Counted from the stretch's first letter, positions 6,515-13,713 are shown. The stretch: 14,961 bases of DNA from Geodermatophilaceae bacterium (GCA_013812385.1 JACCTM010000314.1:1-14961); one strand, 5' to 3'. Translations and numbers: made by a program. The notes: a model not told the origin generated them from the letters alone.

Positions 6515-6522
6515 GAACGTCC
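6501..6522. terminator. Palindrome between convergent genes, probable bidirectional terminator and element target
   Basis: GGACGTT (6501-6507) and AACGTCC (6516-6522) form a perfect 7-bp stem with an 8-nt loop, 18 nt beyond the xseB stop. If the element and one direct repeat are removed, the left arm regains one more G and the stem becomes 8 bp (GGGACGTT/AACGTCCC). This suggests the element landed in a terminator serving both xseB and the DUF4245 gene. No strong T-run is present. Confidence 0.4.
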
Positions 6523-6539
6523 CCGCAGGGGCGGAGGGG

Positions 6540-6767
6540 TCAGGTGTCGCTGGGCGCGCTTCGGGCGGTTTCCAGGCGCTCGCGGGCATTGTCCAGCCAC
6601 CGCTGACAGACCGCGGCCAGTACCTCGCCGCGCTCCCACAACGCCAGCGCCTGCTCCAGCGTCTGACCGCCGCCTTCGAGGGCAACCACGATGGCAGCGA
6701 GTTCATCTCGGGCCGATTCGTAGCTGGGGGTCTCCTCGGAAGTGCTGGCTGCGCTCACGTCGGCCAT
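6540..6767 (-). CDS. xseB: Exodeoxyribonuclease VII small subunit
   Basis: 75-residue small subunit of exonuclease VII, which with XseA degrades single-stranded DNA in both directions to oligonucleotides. The helical core SYESARDELAAIVVALEGGG, then LEQALALWERGEVLAAVCQRWL and ERLETA, matches the XseB family in order and length. The ATG shares its A with the TAA stop of xseA (TAATG), so the two subunits are translationally coupled, as usual for this pair. The gene ends just before the palindrome at 6501-6522. Confidence 0.95.
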   Translation of the reverse strand: MADVSAASTSEETPSYESARDELAAIVVALEGGGQTLEQALALWERGEVLAAVCQRWLDNARERLETARSAPSDT

Positions 6768-8038
6768 TATCGACCCGGCACTGCTGTGGCCGACCGGGCA
6801 CGGCCGGTCGGGGACGCTGCACGGCCGATCGGGGACGCTGCACGGGCCAGCAGCACACCCCCGGAGACGCGGATGTGCAGCCGTTGACCGTCGCTGACCA
6901 CAGCAGGTTCGCGGACGACCTCGCCGCCGTCATCGGTGACCACCGCATAACCCCGCGACAGGGTGGCCGCAGGCGACAGTGCCACGATCCGGGCCCGGGT
7001 GTGGTCCAGATCGGCCTGGCCTTGGGCGAGTTGGCTGGACAGCTGCCGTCGGGTGCGAATCCGTAGGGCCTGGACTGCCTGCCATCGGTCCTCGAGCAAG
7101 CTCTCGGGGTCGGCAAGTGCGCGATGACGTCGCACTCCAGTCAGCCACTGCACTTCATGGGCGACCCGACGGGAAAGGCTGGCGTAGGCGGCATGGCGCG
7201 AGCGGGCCAGCCCGGCCTGCTCGGCGGCCAGGTCCGGAACGACCTTGAGTCCAGCGTCGGTCGGCGTGGACGCCCGGACATCTGCGACGTAGTCGATCAG
7301 GGCGCTGTCCGATTCGTGCCCGATGGCGCTGACCACCGGGGTACGGCAGGTTGCGACGGCCCGGCACAGCCCCTCGTCGCTGAACGGGAGCAGATCCTCG
7401 ACCGAGCCGCCTCCTCGGGCAATAACGATCACCGCCACGTCGGGGTCCTTGTCGAGTATGCGCAGGCCGTCGATGACCGAGCGCGCCGCAGACGGACCCT
7501 GCACAGCGCAGGCATGTGTCGCGAAACGTACGGCCGGCCAGCGCCGCCGCGCGTTCTCGACGACATCGTGTTCAGCCGCACTTCCGCGTCCGGTCACCAG
7601 TCCGACGACCGCTGGCAGGAACGGGAGCGGTTTCTTCCGGGCCACATCGAAGAGTCCCTCAGCGGCCAGGAGCTGTCTAAGCCGCTCGATCCGGGCCAGG
7701 AGTTCACCGATGCCCACCGCACGGATCTCACTGGCGCGCAGGGACAGTGTCCCTCGGCCTGCATAGAAATCCGCTCGCGCACGGACGATGATGCGTGCGC
7801 CGTCGGCCAAGGGCACAGGCAGCGCCTCGATCAGCTCACGGCGGCACGTGACCGACAACGACATGTCCGCAGCGGGGTCACGCAGTACCAGGAAAACCGT
7901 GGCCGCACCTGAACGACGACTGATCTGGGCGACCTGTCCTTCGACCCAGACCTCACCCAGCCGGCCGATCCACTCGGTGAGCTTGCGCGACACGGTGCGG
8001 ACCGGCCAGGGGTGCTCGGCCGTCGATGGCGCGGTCAT
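6767..8038 (-). CDS. xseA: Exodeoxyribonuclease VII large subunit
   Basis: Catalytic subunit of exonuclease VII, 423 residues. An OB-fold nucleic-acid-binding domain occupies residues about 10-105 (WPVRTVSRKLTEWIG, WVEGQVAQIS). The catalytic domain contains GLVTGRGSAAEHDVV (146-160), VIVIARGGGSVEDLLPFSDE (203-222) and SAIGHESDSALIDYVADVR followed by STPTDA (237-262). A helical stretch follows and then the conserved SRGYAVVTDDGG near 365. The extreme C-terminus is an Ala/Ser/Gly/Arg tail made partly by a 21-bp tandem duplication and is not part of the conserved fold. The start lies 15 nt after the upstream gene's stop, and the stop overlaps xseB, indicating a three-gene operon. Confidence 0.96.
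   Translation of the reverse strand: MTAPSTAEHPWPVRTVSRKLTEWIGRLGEVWVEGQVAQISRRSGAATVFLVLRDPAADMSLSVTCRRELIEALPVPLADGARIIVRARADFYAGRGTLSLRASEIRAVGIGELLARIERLRQLLAAEGLFDVARKKPLPFLPAVVGLVTGRGSAAEHDVVENARRRWPAVRFATHACAVQGPSAARSVIDGLRILDKDPDVAVIVIARGGGSVEDLLPFSDEGLCRAVATCRTPVVSAIGHESDSALIDYVADVRASTPTDAGLKVVPDLAAEQAGLARSRHAAYASLSRRVAHEVQWLTGVRRHRALADPESLLEDRWQAVQALRIRTRRQLSSQLAQGQADLDHTRARIVALSPAATLSRGYAVVTDDGGEVVREPAVVSDGQRLHIRVSGGVLLARAASPIGRAASPTGRARSATAVPGR
6800..6841. repeat. 21-bp tandem duplication in the xseA 3' end
   Basis: Two adjacent 21-bp units (6800-6820 and 6821-6841) differ at a single base and encode the repeated heptapeptides AASPIGR and AASPTGR near the XseA C-terminus. A partial third, degenerate unit follows in the protein. 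Confidence 0.8.
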
Positions 8039-8053
8039 CGAACGGTCTGCGCC

Positions 8054-8833
8054 TCAGCCCTGCTCGCGGCTGCGGTTGAGTCGGTTCTCGAGCATCGTGA
8101 GGTAAGGGGCACGGGCGCGCTGGGCGCGCTCATAGCTCAGGATGCGGTCCAGCGTGGCGGCATCGAAGGTCCGAAGGCGGGCCCGCAGTTGGGCGAGGGT
8201 GAAGGCGTCGTAGCCCGGCACCGGTACGCCCGATGTCGACGCGTGACCATTCGAGGTGATGTCACCGACGGTGTCAAAGGCTGCCGGGGTGACAATTGAG
8301 GCAGGCGATTCGAGACCAGCCGATTCGAGTCCAGCCGTAGAAGCGATGTCATGGGCTAGGTCGAAGGCTGATGGTGTGTGCCCCATGCGGCTGTCGGCGG
8401 ACGGCTGACGCGGCGGTCGGGTGCGGGTCGTGGCCTGGGACGAAGGCGAAGCCATGCCAGATGTCGCGGAGTTGGACGCGTCGTCGGCTGCTGTGACGTC
8501 GACGCCGATGTCCTCGGTGACCGCGTCGGCCACACCGACGACATCATCGTCGAAGGTCGCCCAGGGCGGGTCGGCTTCTTCCGTGCGGCTGATCTGGGTG
8601 AGCACTTCGTCACCCTTGACGATCAGCCCGGCGTAGCGCTGCTGCAGTCGCAACGACGTCTGCATCGCGAGGCCCGCTACCTTGACCGGCAGTCCGGTAA
8701 CGGCTGAGGGCAACTGCCGTGCCTGATCCAGCACGGTGGCAGCCAGGCCGGCTGCGGCGCGGATCGGTTCAGGGATGTCCACAGAGCGGCGAGGCGTTGC
8801 CGGAAACTCGCGTGGGCTGGCATCAGGCGGCAT
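8054..8833 (-). CDS. Lipid-droplet-associated-type protein (Rv1109c-like)
   Basis: About 259 residues, biochemical function not established. Two blocks match a conserved actinobacterial family found upstream of xseA: an N-terminal block (PIRAAAGLAATVLDQARQLP, LRLQQRYAGLIVKGDEVL, PPWATFDDD, residues about 23-97) and a C-terminal helical block (GYDAFTLAQLRARLRTFDAA, LSYERAQRARAPYLTMLENR, residues about 207-251). Between them lies a Ser/Thr/Ala/Asp-rich, probably disordered linker with internal repeats (SAFDLAHDIAS and AAFDTVGDITS; AGLES twice). M. tuberculosis Rv1109c beside ispH is the remembered orthologue, annotated as lipid-droplet associated. The ATG at 8833 is chosen because a longer frame (to 9007) would overlap ispH; its GAGGG sits unusually close to the ATG, and a GTG at 8782 is an alternative. 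It is first in an operon with xseA and xseB. Confidence 0.75.
   Translation of the reverse strand: MPPDASPREFPATPRRSVDIPEPIRAAAGLAATVLDQARQLPSAVTGLPVKVAGLAMQTSLRLQQRYAGLIVKGDEVLTQISRTEEADPPWATFDDDVVGVADAVTEDIGVDVTAADDASNSATSGMASPSSQATTRTRPPRQPSADSRMGHTPSAFDLAHDIASTAGLESAGLESPASIVTPAAFDTVGDITSNGHASTSGVPVPGYDAFTLAQLRARLRTFDAATLDRILSYERAQRARAPYLTMLENRLNRSREQG
8307..8336. repeat. 15-bp tandem repeat in the linker-coding region
   Basis: GATTCGAGACCAGCC and GATTCGAGTCCAGCC are adjacent (8307-8321, 8322-8336), one mismatch. On the coding (minus) strand they encode the duplicated GLESA motif of the disordered linker. Confidence 0.75.
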
Positions 8834-8885
8834 CCCTCTAGCCTGCCACGCGCAGTCCTGCCCCGGGAGCCTGCGCCCGGGAACG

Positions 8886-8891
8886 TATGCT
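8886..8891 (+). promoter_or_regulatory. Candidate -10 box, leaderless ispH
   Basis: TATGCT ends 7 nt before a GTG at 8899 that is in frame with ispH. If real, the transcript would begin at or next to this GTG and the upstream ATG (8887), which overlaps the hexamer, would not be used. No recognisable -35 element is present. Confidence 0.4.
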
Positions 8892-9870
8892 CGATGCGGT
8901 GAGCCAGCCGCGAAAGCGTGTCCTGTTGGCCGACCCCCGTGGCTACTGCGCCGGGGTCGACCGCGCAGTCGTGGCTGTTGAAAAGGCATTGGAGGCGCAC
9001 GGGGCACCGGTCTACGTTCGCAAGCAGATCGTGCACAAGGTGCATGTGGTGCGCACGCTCGAGGCGCGGGGCGCCATCTTCGTCGAGCAGACCGACGAGG
9101 TCCCCGAGGGCGCCATGCTTGTCTTCAGCGCACACGGGGTCTCACCAGCGGTACGCCAAGAGGCCAGGGACCGGAATCTGCAGACGATCGATGCGACCTG
9201 CCCGCTGGTGACCAAAGTGCACAAGGAAGCGACACGATTCGCTCGTGAAGGCTTCGATATCCTGCTGATCGGCCATCGCGGTCACGAGGAGGTCGAAGGC
9301 ACCGCCGGCGAGGCACCCGATCACATCCAGGTCGTCGACGGTCACGAGGACATCGCGAATCTGACCGTACGGGACCCCGAGCGCGTGGTCTGGTTGTCCC
9401 AGACGACGCTGTCGGTCGACGAGACCCTCGAGACGGTCGATCAACTCAAAGAGCGATTCCCGGGGTTGTCGGCACCGCCCAGCGACGACATCTGTTACGC
9501 GACCCAGAACCGGCAGCAGGCCGTCAAGCAGATGGCCGGCGAGTGCGATCTGGTCATCGTCGTCGGTTCCACGAACTCGTCGAACTCAGTGCGGTTGGTC
9601 GAGGTCGCCCTCGATGCCGGGGCCCGCGCCTCGCATCTCGTCGACTTCGCCGACGAGATCGATCCGGCCTGGCTCGACGGCGTGCAGACGGTCGGCGTGA
9701 CCAGCGGTGCATCGGTACCAGAGACGCTCGTGCAGCAGGTCCTGGCCTGGCTGGCCGAGCGCGAGTACACCGATGTCGAGCGAGTCGTAGCTGCCGAGGA
9801 GAAGGTTGTCTTCGCACTGCCGCACGAACTCAAGAGAAGCATCGCAACGGCAGCCGCCGACCGGCGCTGA
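8887..9870 (+). CDS. ispH: 4-hydroxy-3-methylbut-2-enyl diphosphate reductase
   Basis: Last enzyme of the MEP isoprenoid pathway: a [4Fe-4S] reductase that converts HMBPP to IPP and DMAPP in the cytoplasm. The three cluster-ligand cysteines are present in family context: GYCAGV (Cys21), DATCPLV (Cys105) and ICYATQNRQQ (Cys203). Also visible are the substrate-site motifs IVHKVHVV (His50), SAHGVSP (His83), GHRGHEEVEGT and STNSSNS. Length (327) is typical. The ATG at 8887 has GGGA close upstream, while GTG at 8899 would be the start if the -10-like TATGCT at 8886-8891 drives a leaderless mRNA; the proteins differ by four residues before the conserved region. It is divergent from the lipid-droplet-type/xseA/xseB operon and convergent with the DUF6542 gene. 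Confidence 0.97.
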   Translation: MLDAVSQPRKRVLLADPRGYCAGVDRAVVAVEKALEAHGAPVYVRKQIVHKVHVVRTLEARGAIFVEQTDEVPEGAMLVFSAHGVSPAVRQEARDRNLQTIDATCPLVTKVHKEATRFAREGFDILLIGHRGHEEVEGTAGEAPDHIQVVDGHEDIANLTVRDPERVVWLSQTTLSVDETLETVDQLKERFPGLSAPPSDDICYATQNRQQAVKQMAGECDLVIVVGSTNSSNSVRLVEVALDAGARASHLVDFADEIDPAWLDGVQTVGVTSGASVPETLVQQVLAWLAEREYTDVERVVAAEEKVVFALPHELKRSIATAAADRR

Positions 9871-9881
9871 GTCCTGCTCCG

Positions 9882-9896
9882 CTTCGGTCCCCGAAG
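9882..9896. terminator. Candidate hairpin between convergent ispH and DUF6542 genes
   Basis: CTTCGG-TCC-CCGAAG, a 6-bp stem with a 3-nt loop, 11 nt after the ispH stop in a 62-bp convergent gap. No T-tract follows on either strand, so this is a weak candidate for a shared terminator. Confidence 0.35.
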
Positions 9897-9932
9897 GTGA
9901 CTGGTCCGTTGTGGCGCAAAGCAGTAGGAAAC

Positions 9933-10331
9933 TCAGCGGTGCCGCACGCTCCGATAGCCGAAGACCAGAAGACCGATGGCGGTGGCGATGCCCATCGCGG
10001 GGAAGCCGCGCACCAGCAGTGAGGCAAGCACCGTGGGGGTGAACATCAGGGTGGGCGCCAGGACGATCTCGAGCGCGGCGACCGCGGCGAACACCAACGG
10101 CGGCGCGACCACGATCGTCGCAATATCGCTGCGTCGCACCCAGAGACCAGCCAGCAGCGTCGATCCGGACAGGGCGATCAGCGTCAAAGTCCGCAGCCCG
10201 ATACCCAGCAAGGATTCGAGCGTGGCGACGACGAGGGTCACCACGAAGATGAACGCGACCGCGCCAAGTCCGGTCAGGGTGAATGGACGGCCAGTAGCGG
10301 GCATGGCCACGGATCTGGCGCCCCCGGCCAC
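9933..10331 (-). CDS. DUF6542 integral membrane protein
   Basis: About 132 residues with four predicted transmembrane helices (roughly 18-38, 44-64, 70-92, 108-126); the first starts FTLTGLGAVAFIFVVTLVV, a typical DUF6542 opening. Function unknown. Its position next to ispH and near ychF matches the mycobacterial order (Rv1111c between Rv1110 and Rv1112, from memory), which supports the family call. The GTG at 10329-10331 is preferred as start because GAGGGGAGG lies 6 nt upstream, an excellent ribosome site; the ATG at 10370 gives 13 extra basic residues without such a site. It is the last gene of the minus-strand run ada-alkA, ogt, rmuC, with a 75-nt gap after rmuC. Confidence 0.8.
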   Translation of the reverse strand: MAGGARSVAMPATGRPFTLTGLGAVAFIFVVTLVVATLESLLGIGLRTLTLIALSGSTLLAGLWVRRSDIATIVVAPPLVFAAVAALEIVLAPTLMFTPTVLASLLVRGFPAMGIATAIGLLVFGYRSVRHR

Positions 10332-10406
10332 TGGCTGCCTCCCCTCGTTCGACTTGTGCCGCCGGCGCATCGGGCATCAGGCGACAAGCGCACAGCCTAC
10401 GGTCGC

Positions 10407-11516
10407 TCACGCCGTGTGCGCTGTGTGGTCCGGCGCGGTGCGCGGGACCCGTATGGGGCCGGGATCGTCGACCCCCATGCGACGGAAGGGGTCGGTGGCT
10501 GGCTCCCGCAATGCGGTCGTGACCTGTCTCGGACATGCGATCGGGCTGTCGTTGAGGCCGAGTTCGCTGAACCTCCGAGCCGAGACCAGCACGCTTCGTT
10601 CGTACGAGCCGACCGTGTCGTTGTAGTGCCCGACGGCGCTGCCCAGCGCAGATCCCAACTTGACCAGGTGATCTGAGAATCGGACGAGGCGGCCATGCAG
10701 AGTGCGACCCAGATCGAGCACCTCAGCTGTGTTGGTAGCGAGCACCTCCTGACGCCAGGTGTGGGCCACCGTCCGCAAGAGAGCGAGCAGGGTTGCCGGC
10801 GTCGCGATGACGACATCGCGGGTGAACCCGTACTCGAGCAGGCTGGGATCGGTCTCCAGCGCGGCGGCAAGAAAGGCGTCGGAGGGCAGAAACAGCACTA
10901 CGAACTCCGGGGTGCCCGGGATGTGGCGCAGGTAGTCACGGGTGGCCAGGCGCTCGACATGCTGACGTACCTGCCGCGCGTGGGCGGTCATGCCGACACG
11001 ACGCGCAGGTTCGTCGGTCGCATGCACGGCTTCGAGGAAGGCAGCCAGCGGGACCTTGGCATCGACGATGATCTGCCGGCCCGCCGTGAGCTGGATCAGC
11101 ATGTCCGGACGATGTCGGCCCTCGGTGTCGGTGCGGTTGGGCTGCTCTACGAAGTCGCAGTGCGCCAGCATTCCGGACAACTCCACAACGCGGCGTAGCT
11201 GCATCTCTCCCCATCGGCCGCGTACGTGTGGCATCCGCAAGGCTGTCACCAGCGCAGCCGTCTCGGCGCGCAGCGCCTGGGACGTCTCACCCATCTGCAG
11301 GACCTGGGCGCGCAGCTCACCATGTGCTTGCGCCCGGTCGCGGTCCAGGGCAATCAGGTGGTCGTGCAGTTGGTCCAGTGCTTGTGCGGTGTCCTCACCG
11401 GTCCAGGCGGGCTCAGTCCGCTCGGCTCGCCTGATCAGCCAGACGATCAGGCCGGCCAGCCCGAGACCGAGCACGACACCGAGCACGAGTCCGAGCGCGA
11501 GTGCGGTGAGATCCAT
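10407..11516 (-). CDS. rmuC: RmuC-family DNA recombination protein
   Basis: 369-residue RmuC-family protein, linked in E. coli to limiting recombination at inverted repeats and predicted to be nuclease-like; the activity is not well established. One N-terminal membrane helix (residues about 4-27), a helical/coiled stretch at about 40-92, then the RmuC domain with RGRWGEMQLRRVVELSGM (99-116), RPDMLIQL (136-143), IIVDAKVPLAAF (149-160) and FLPSDAFLAAAL. The Asp and Lys in VDAK resemble a PD-(D/E)XK core, which is an inference. The C-terminal 50 residues are Pro/Thr-rich and divergent. The start codon lacks a strong ribosome site; the gene begins 47 nt after ogt, so it may belong to the same transcript. 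Confidence 0.9.
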   Translation of the reverse strand: MDLTALALGLVLGVVLGLGLAGLIVWLIRRAERTEPAWTGEDTAQALDQLHDHLIALDRDRAQAHGELRAQVLQMGETSQALRAETAALVTALRMPHVRGRWGEMQLRRVVELSGMLAHCDFVEQPNRTDTEGRHRPDMLIQLTAGRQIIVDAKVPLAAFLEAVHATDEPARRVGMTAHARQVRQHVERLATRDYLRHIPGTPEFVVLFLPSDAFLAAALETDPSLLEYGFTRDVVIATPATLLALLRTVAHTWRQEVLATNTAEVLDLGRTLHGRLVRFSDHLVKLGSALGSAVGHYNDTVGSYERSVLVSARRFSELGLNDSPIACPRQVTTALREPATDPFRRMGVDDPGPIRVPRTAPDHTAHTA

Positions 11517-11563
11517 GCTGACGAGCCTGCACGAGGGCTACGACATTCCCGATCATCACCGGC

Positions 11564-12061
11564 TCATGCGGCGGCCCGAGCCTCGTGATCGAGAAGCCAG
11601 CCCTTGGGCTCCAGTCCGTACCGGAAGCCGTGCAGCGCACCCTTTGCCGAGATCACCCGGTGGCACGGGATGAAGAGTGCAGCGGCGTTTCTGGAGCAGG
11701 CACTGGCTGCGGCACGTACGGCAGCTGGCCTGCCGCATTTGGCGGCGAAACCGCCATAGCTCAAGGTCGTACCCGCCGGCACCTCGCGCAGAACCTCCCA
11801 GGCATGGGTGATGAAAGGCCCGCTGGCTTGCCGCACCGCGACGGCGTCGATGGCGCCCACGTCACCGTCCACATAGGACCGTACGGCGCTGCTGATCCCG
11901 CCCAGATCCTCGCTGGGTTCGATCGCGTGCGGACGCAACGCGGGAGAGATCACCGCCACGAGGGATTCCAGGTCGGTCGTCCAGCCACTGGCGTACACCG
12001 TGTCGTTCTCGGCCAGGACCGTGAAGGGTCCGGCAGGCGTGTCGGTCGTCCAGCTGTTCAT
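11564..12061 (-). CDS. ogt: Methylated-DNA--[protein]-cysteine S-methyltransferase
   Basis: 165-residue suicide repair protein that transfers the methyl group from O6-methylguanine (and O4-methylthymine) to its own cysteine. The active-site motif IPCHRVI is at residues 131-137 with acceptor Cys133, preceded by the DNA-binding helix region VPAGTTLSYGGFAAKCGRP and AVRAAASACSRN and followed by GFRYGLEPKGWLL. Length is normal for a single-domain Ogt. The ATG overlaps the ada-alkA stop (ATGA) and has GAGGAG 9 nt upstream; an upstream in-frame extension to 12184 lies wholly within ada-alkA and is rejected. The overlap means both alkylation-repair proteins are made together, as in the mycobacterial ada operon. 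Confidence 0.95.
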   Translation of the reverse strand: MNSWTTDTPAGPFTVLAENDTVYASGWTTDLESLVAVISPALRPHAIEPSEDLGGISSAVRSYVDGDVGAIDAVAVRQASGPFITHAWEVLREVPAGTTLSYGGFAAKCGRPAAVRAAASACSRNAAALFIPCHRVISAKGALHGFRYGLEPKGWLLDHEARAAA

Positions 12062-13626
12062 GATGCGATTCTCCTCGCCGCCGATCGGATCGGCCGGTCG
12101 TCGATGCGGGATGTACGGGTCAACGGGGCGGCTCGTGTCGCGGTCTGGTGAGCCCACAGGTGCATCACGGCGTAAGAGCGCCACGGCCGCCAGTCCGTGC
12201 CCCGGAGGCTTGCTTCGCGTTCGGTGATCGCGGCGGCAGGGTCCACGCCTGACCGAGAACGTGAGCCGATGGGCAGCGTGTCCAGTGCCCGCCGCACGAT
12301 CAGGTCACCACCAAGGAAGATGTCCGGATCCGACAACCCGCGCATAGCGACGTAGGCGGCCGTCCAGGGACCGATCCCATGCAACCGTTGCAGGTCCTCG
12401 ACGGCCGCTCGCCGGTCCGCTCCGATGTCCAGCGAGATCGAGCCATCCGTCAGCGCACGAGCGAGATCGCGCAGCGTGCGCTGCCGAGAGCCTGTCATCC
12501 CGAGGCCGGAAAGGTCGGCGTCGGCTATGGCTTCTGGCGGGGGAAAGCTGTGTGTCAGACCGCCATCGGGGATGGCCAACGGCTTCCCGAGCGCGATGAC
12601 CAGCCGCGATGTCAAGGTCATCGCGCCCGCGACCGATACCTGCTGGCCGATGACGGCGCGGAAGGCGAGTTCGGCGGCGTCGGTAGCCCCCGGGACTCTC
12701 AGGCCGGGGCGTCGGGCGATCAACGGGCCCAAGATGGGGTCCGGCCGAAGGGCATCGTGGACGGCGATCGGGTCGCTGTCGGCATCGAGAATCCTGCGGC
12801 AGCTGGCCACGGCGGTGGGCAGGTCACGGACATCGCCCAGGCGCAGCGTGCACTGGGTGAACGTCTCGTGCGGAGTGAGCCCCACCGTGGCCGGACCGTG
12901 CGGGAGATTCAACACCCGGCGGTATCTGCCGTCGACGACCTCTTCGACCTCGGACACCTGGTGTCCGGCGAAGAAGGAGAGCAGGGCAGGGCCGTCGTAC
13001 GGGGCTCGATGGGCCAGCCGCAGGGTGATGACTCCAGGGGTGGCTGGTGCGCTGCGATGGCGGGAACGCAGGTCGCCGGGAGTGCGGGCAAAGATCGCGC
13101 GCACCGTGTCGTTGAACTGCCGGATGCTGTGGAAGCCGGCCGCGAAGGCGACGTCGGCAAAGGACATGCCGGTCGTCTCGATGAGCACGCGGGCGGTCTG
13201 GGCGCGTTGGGCCCGAGCCAGAGCCAACGGCCCGACGCCGAGTTCTGCCACCAGCAGACGATTGAGTTGCCGCTCGGAATAGCCAAGAGCGCGGGCAAGA
13301 CCCGGAACACCGACCCGATCCACGGCACCGTCGGCGATCAACCTCATCGCCCGCCCGACGATGTCACCGCGCACGTTCCATTCGGCCGACCCAGGCGCGG
13401 CATCCGGACGGCAACGGCGACAGGCCCGAAGACCCGCCGCCTGGGCCGCTGCCGCGACGGGATAGTAGGAGACATTGTGCGGCAATGGAGTACGAGCCGG
13501 GCAGCTTGGCCGGCAGTAGATGCCGGTGGTGTGTACGCCGACGAAGAACCAGCCGTCGAATCGCGCATCCCGGCTGCTGACCGCACGATAGCAGCGCTCG
13601 GAATCAAGGCGTTCGTCGGTGAGCAT
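12058..13626 (-). CDS. alkA: Fused Ada-type regulator / 3-methyladenine DNA glycosylase II
   Basis: 522-residue three-part protein. Residues 1-78 form the Ada zinc/methyl-phosphotriester domain with all four cysteines (IYC 38, SC 42, RAC 69, RRC 72), at the numbering of E. coli Ada. Residues about 84-186 are an AraC-type DNA-binding domain (VPGLARALGYSERQLNRLL; SFADVAFAAGFHSIRQFNDT). Residues about 198-495 are AlkA: an N-terminal beta domain and the HhH-GPD fold with LHGIGPWTAAYVAMRGL (415-431) and catalytic Asp441 in GGDLIVRRAL. It should sense methylated phosphates, activate transcription, and excise alkylated bases. The ATG at 13626 is chosen because it places Cys38 correctly; an open frame to 13716 has no homology. 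A CATAGT hexamer 7 nt upstream suggests a leaderless start. The stop overlaps ogt. Confidence 0.93.
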   Translation of the reverse strand: MLTDERLDSERCYRAVSSRDARFDGWFFVGVHTTGIYCRPSCPARTPLPHNVSYYPVAAAAQAAGLRACRRCRPDAAPGSAEWNVRGDIVGRAMRLIADGAVDRVGVPGLARALGYSERQLNRLLVAELGVGPLALARAQRAQTARVLIETTGMSFADVAFAAGFHSIRQFNDTVRAIFARTPGDLRSRHRSAPATPGVITLRLAHRAPYDGPALLSFFAGHQVSEVEEVVDGRYRRVLNLPHGPATVGLTPHETFTQCTLRLGDVRDLPTAVASCRRILDADSDPIAVHDALRPDPILGPLIARRPGLRVPGATDAAELAFRAVIGQQVSVAGAMTLTSRLVIALGKPLAIPDGGLTHSFPPPEAIADADLSGLGMTGSRQRTLRDLARALTDGSISLDIGADRRAAVEDLQRLHGIGPWTAAYVAMRGLSDPDIFLGGDLIVRRALDTLPIGSRSRSGVDPAAAITEREASLRGTDWRPWRSYAVMHLWAHQTATRAAPLTRTSRIDDRPIRSAARRIAS

Positions 13627-13633
13627 GCCGCTG

Positions 13634-13639
13634 ACTATG
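13634..13639 (-). promoter_or_regulatory. Candidate -10 box, leaderless ada-alkA
   Basis: CATAGT on the minus strand ends 7 nt before the ada-alkA ATG, and no Shine-Dalgarno sequence is visible. It differs from a TATAGT-type -10 at the first base only. No -35 match at 16-18 nt, as might be expected of an activator-dependent promoter. Confidence 0.3.
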
Positions 13640-13682
13640 CCACCGCAGAGCCCGTTGCACTGGCGGGAATCGGACGCGACTG

Positions 13683-13692
13683 TCGAGCTCGA
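13683..13692. promoter_or_regulatory. 10-bp perfect palindrome in the ada-alkA/ychF divergent region
   Basis: TCGAGCTCGA, perfectly self-complementary. Short enough to be chance in GC-rich DNA, but it is the first of three palindromes in a row within 75 bp. Confidence 0.25.
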
Positions 13693-13695
13693 ACG

Positions 13696-13712
13696 GCCGA
13701 TCCCAGATCGGC
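13696..13712. promoter_or_regulatory. Inverted repeat GCCGATC-CCA-GATCGGC, candidate operator
   Basis: Perfect 7-bp arms with a 3-bp centre, lying directly between the palindrome at 13683-13692 and the long inverted repeat at 13714-13756. The shape is that of a dimeric repressor site; the protein is unknown. Confidence 0.35.
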
Positions 13713-13713
13713 A

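Noticed and set aside
8862..8881. Two CCCGGG palindromes 14 bp apart between the divergent lipid-droplet-type and ispH genes
   Set aside because: Possible small operator or tandem repeat, but CCCGGG is common in such GC-rich DNA and no further symmetry supports it.
8834..9007. Extension of the lipid-droplet-type protein into ispH
   Set aside because: The added 58 residues are Arg/Pro-rich and complementary to the ispH N-terminus; the conserved family region begins downstream.
9586..10536. 316-codon minus-strand frame across ispH, the convergent gap and DUF6542
   Set aside because: It overlaps three supported features in other frames and has no family signature.
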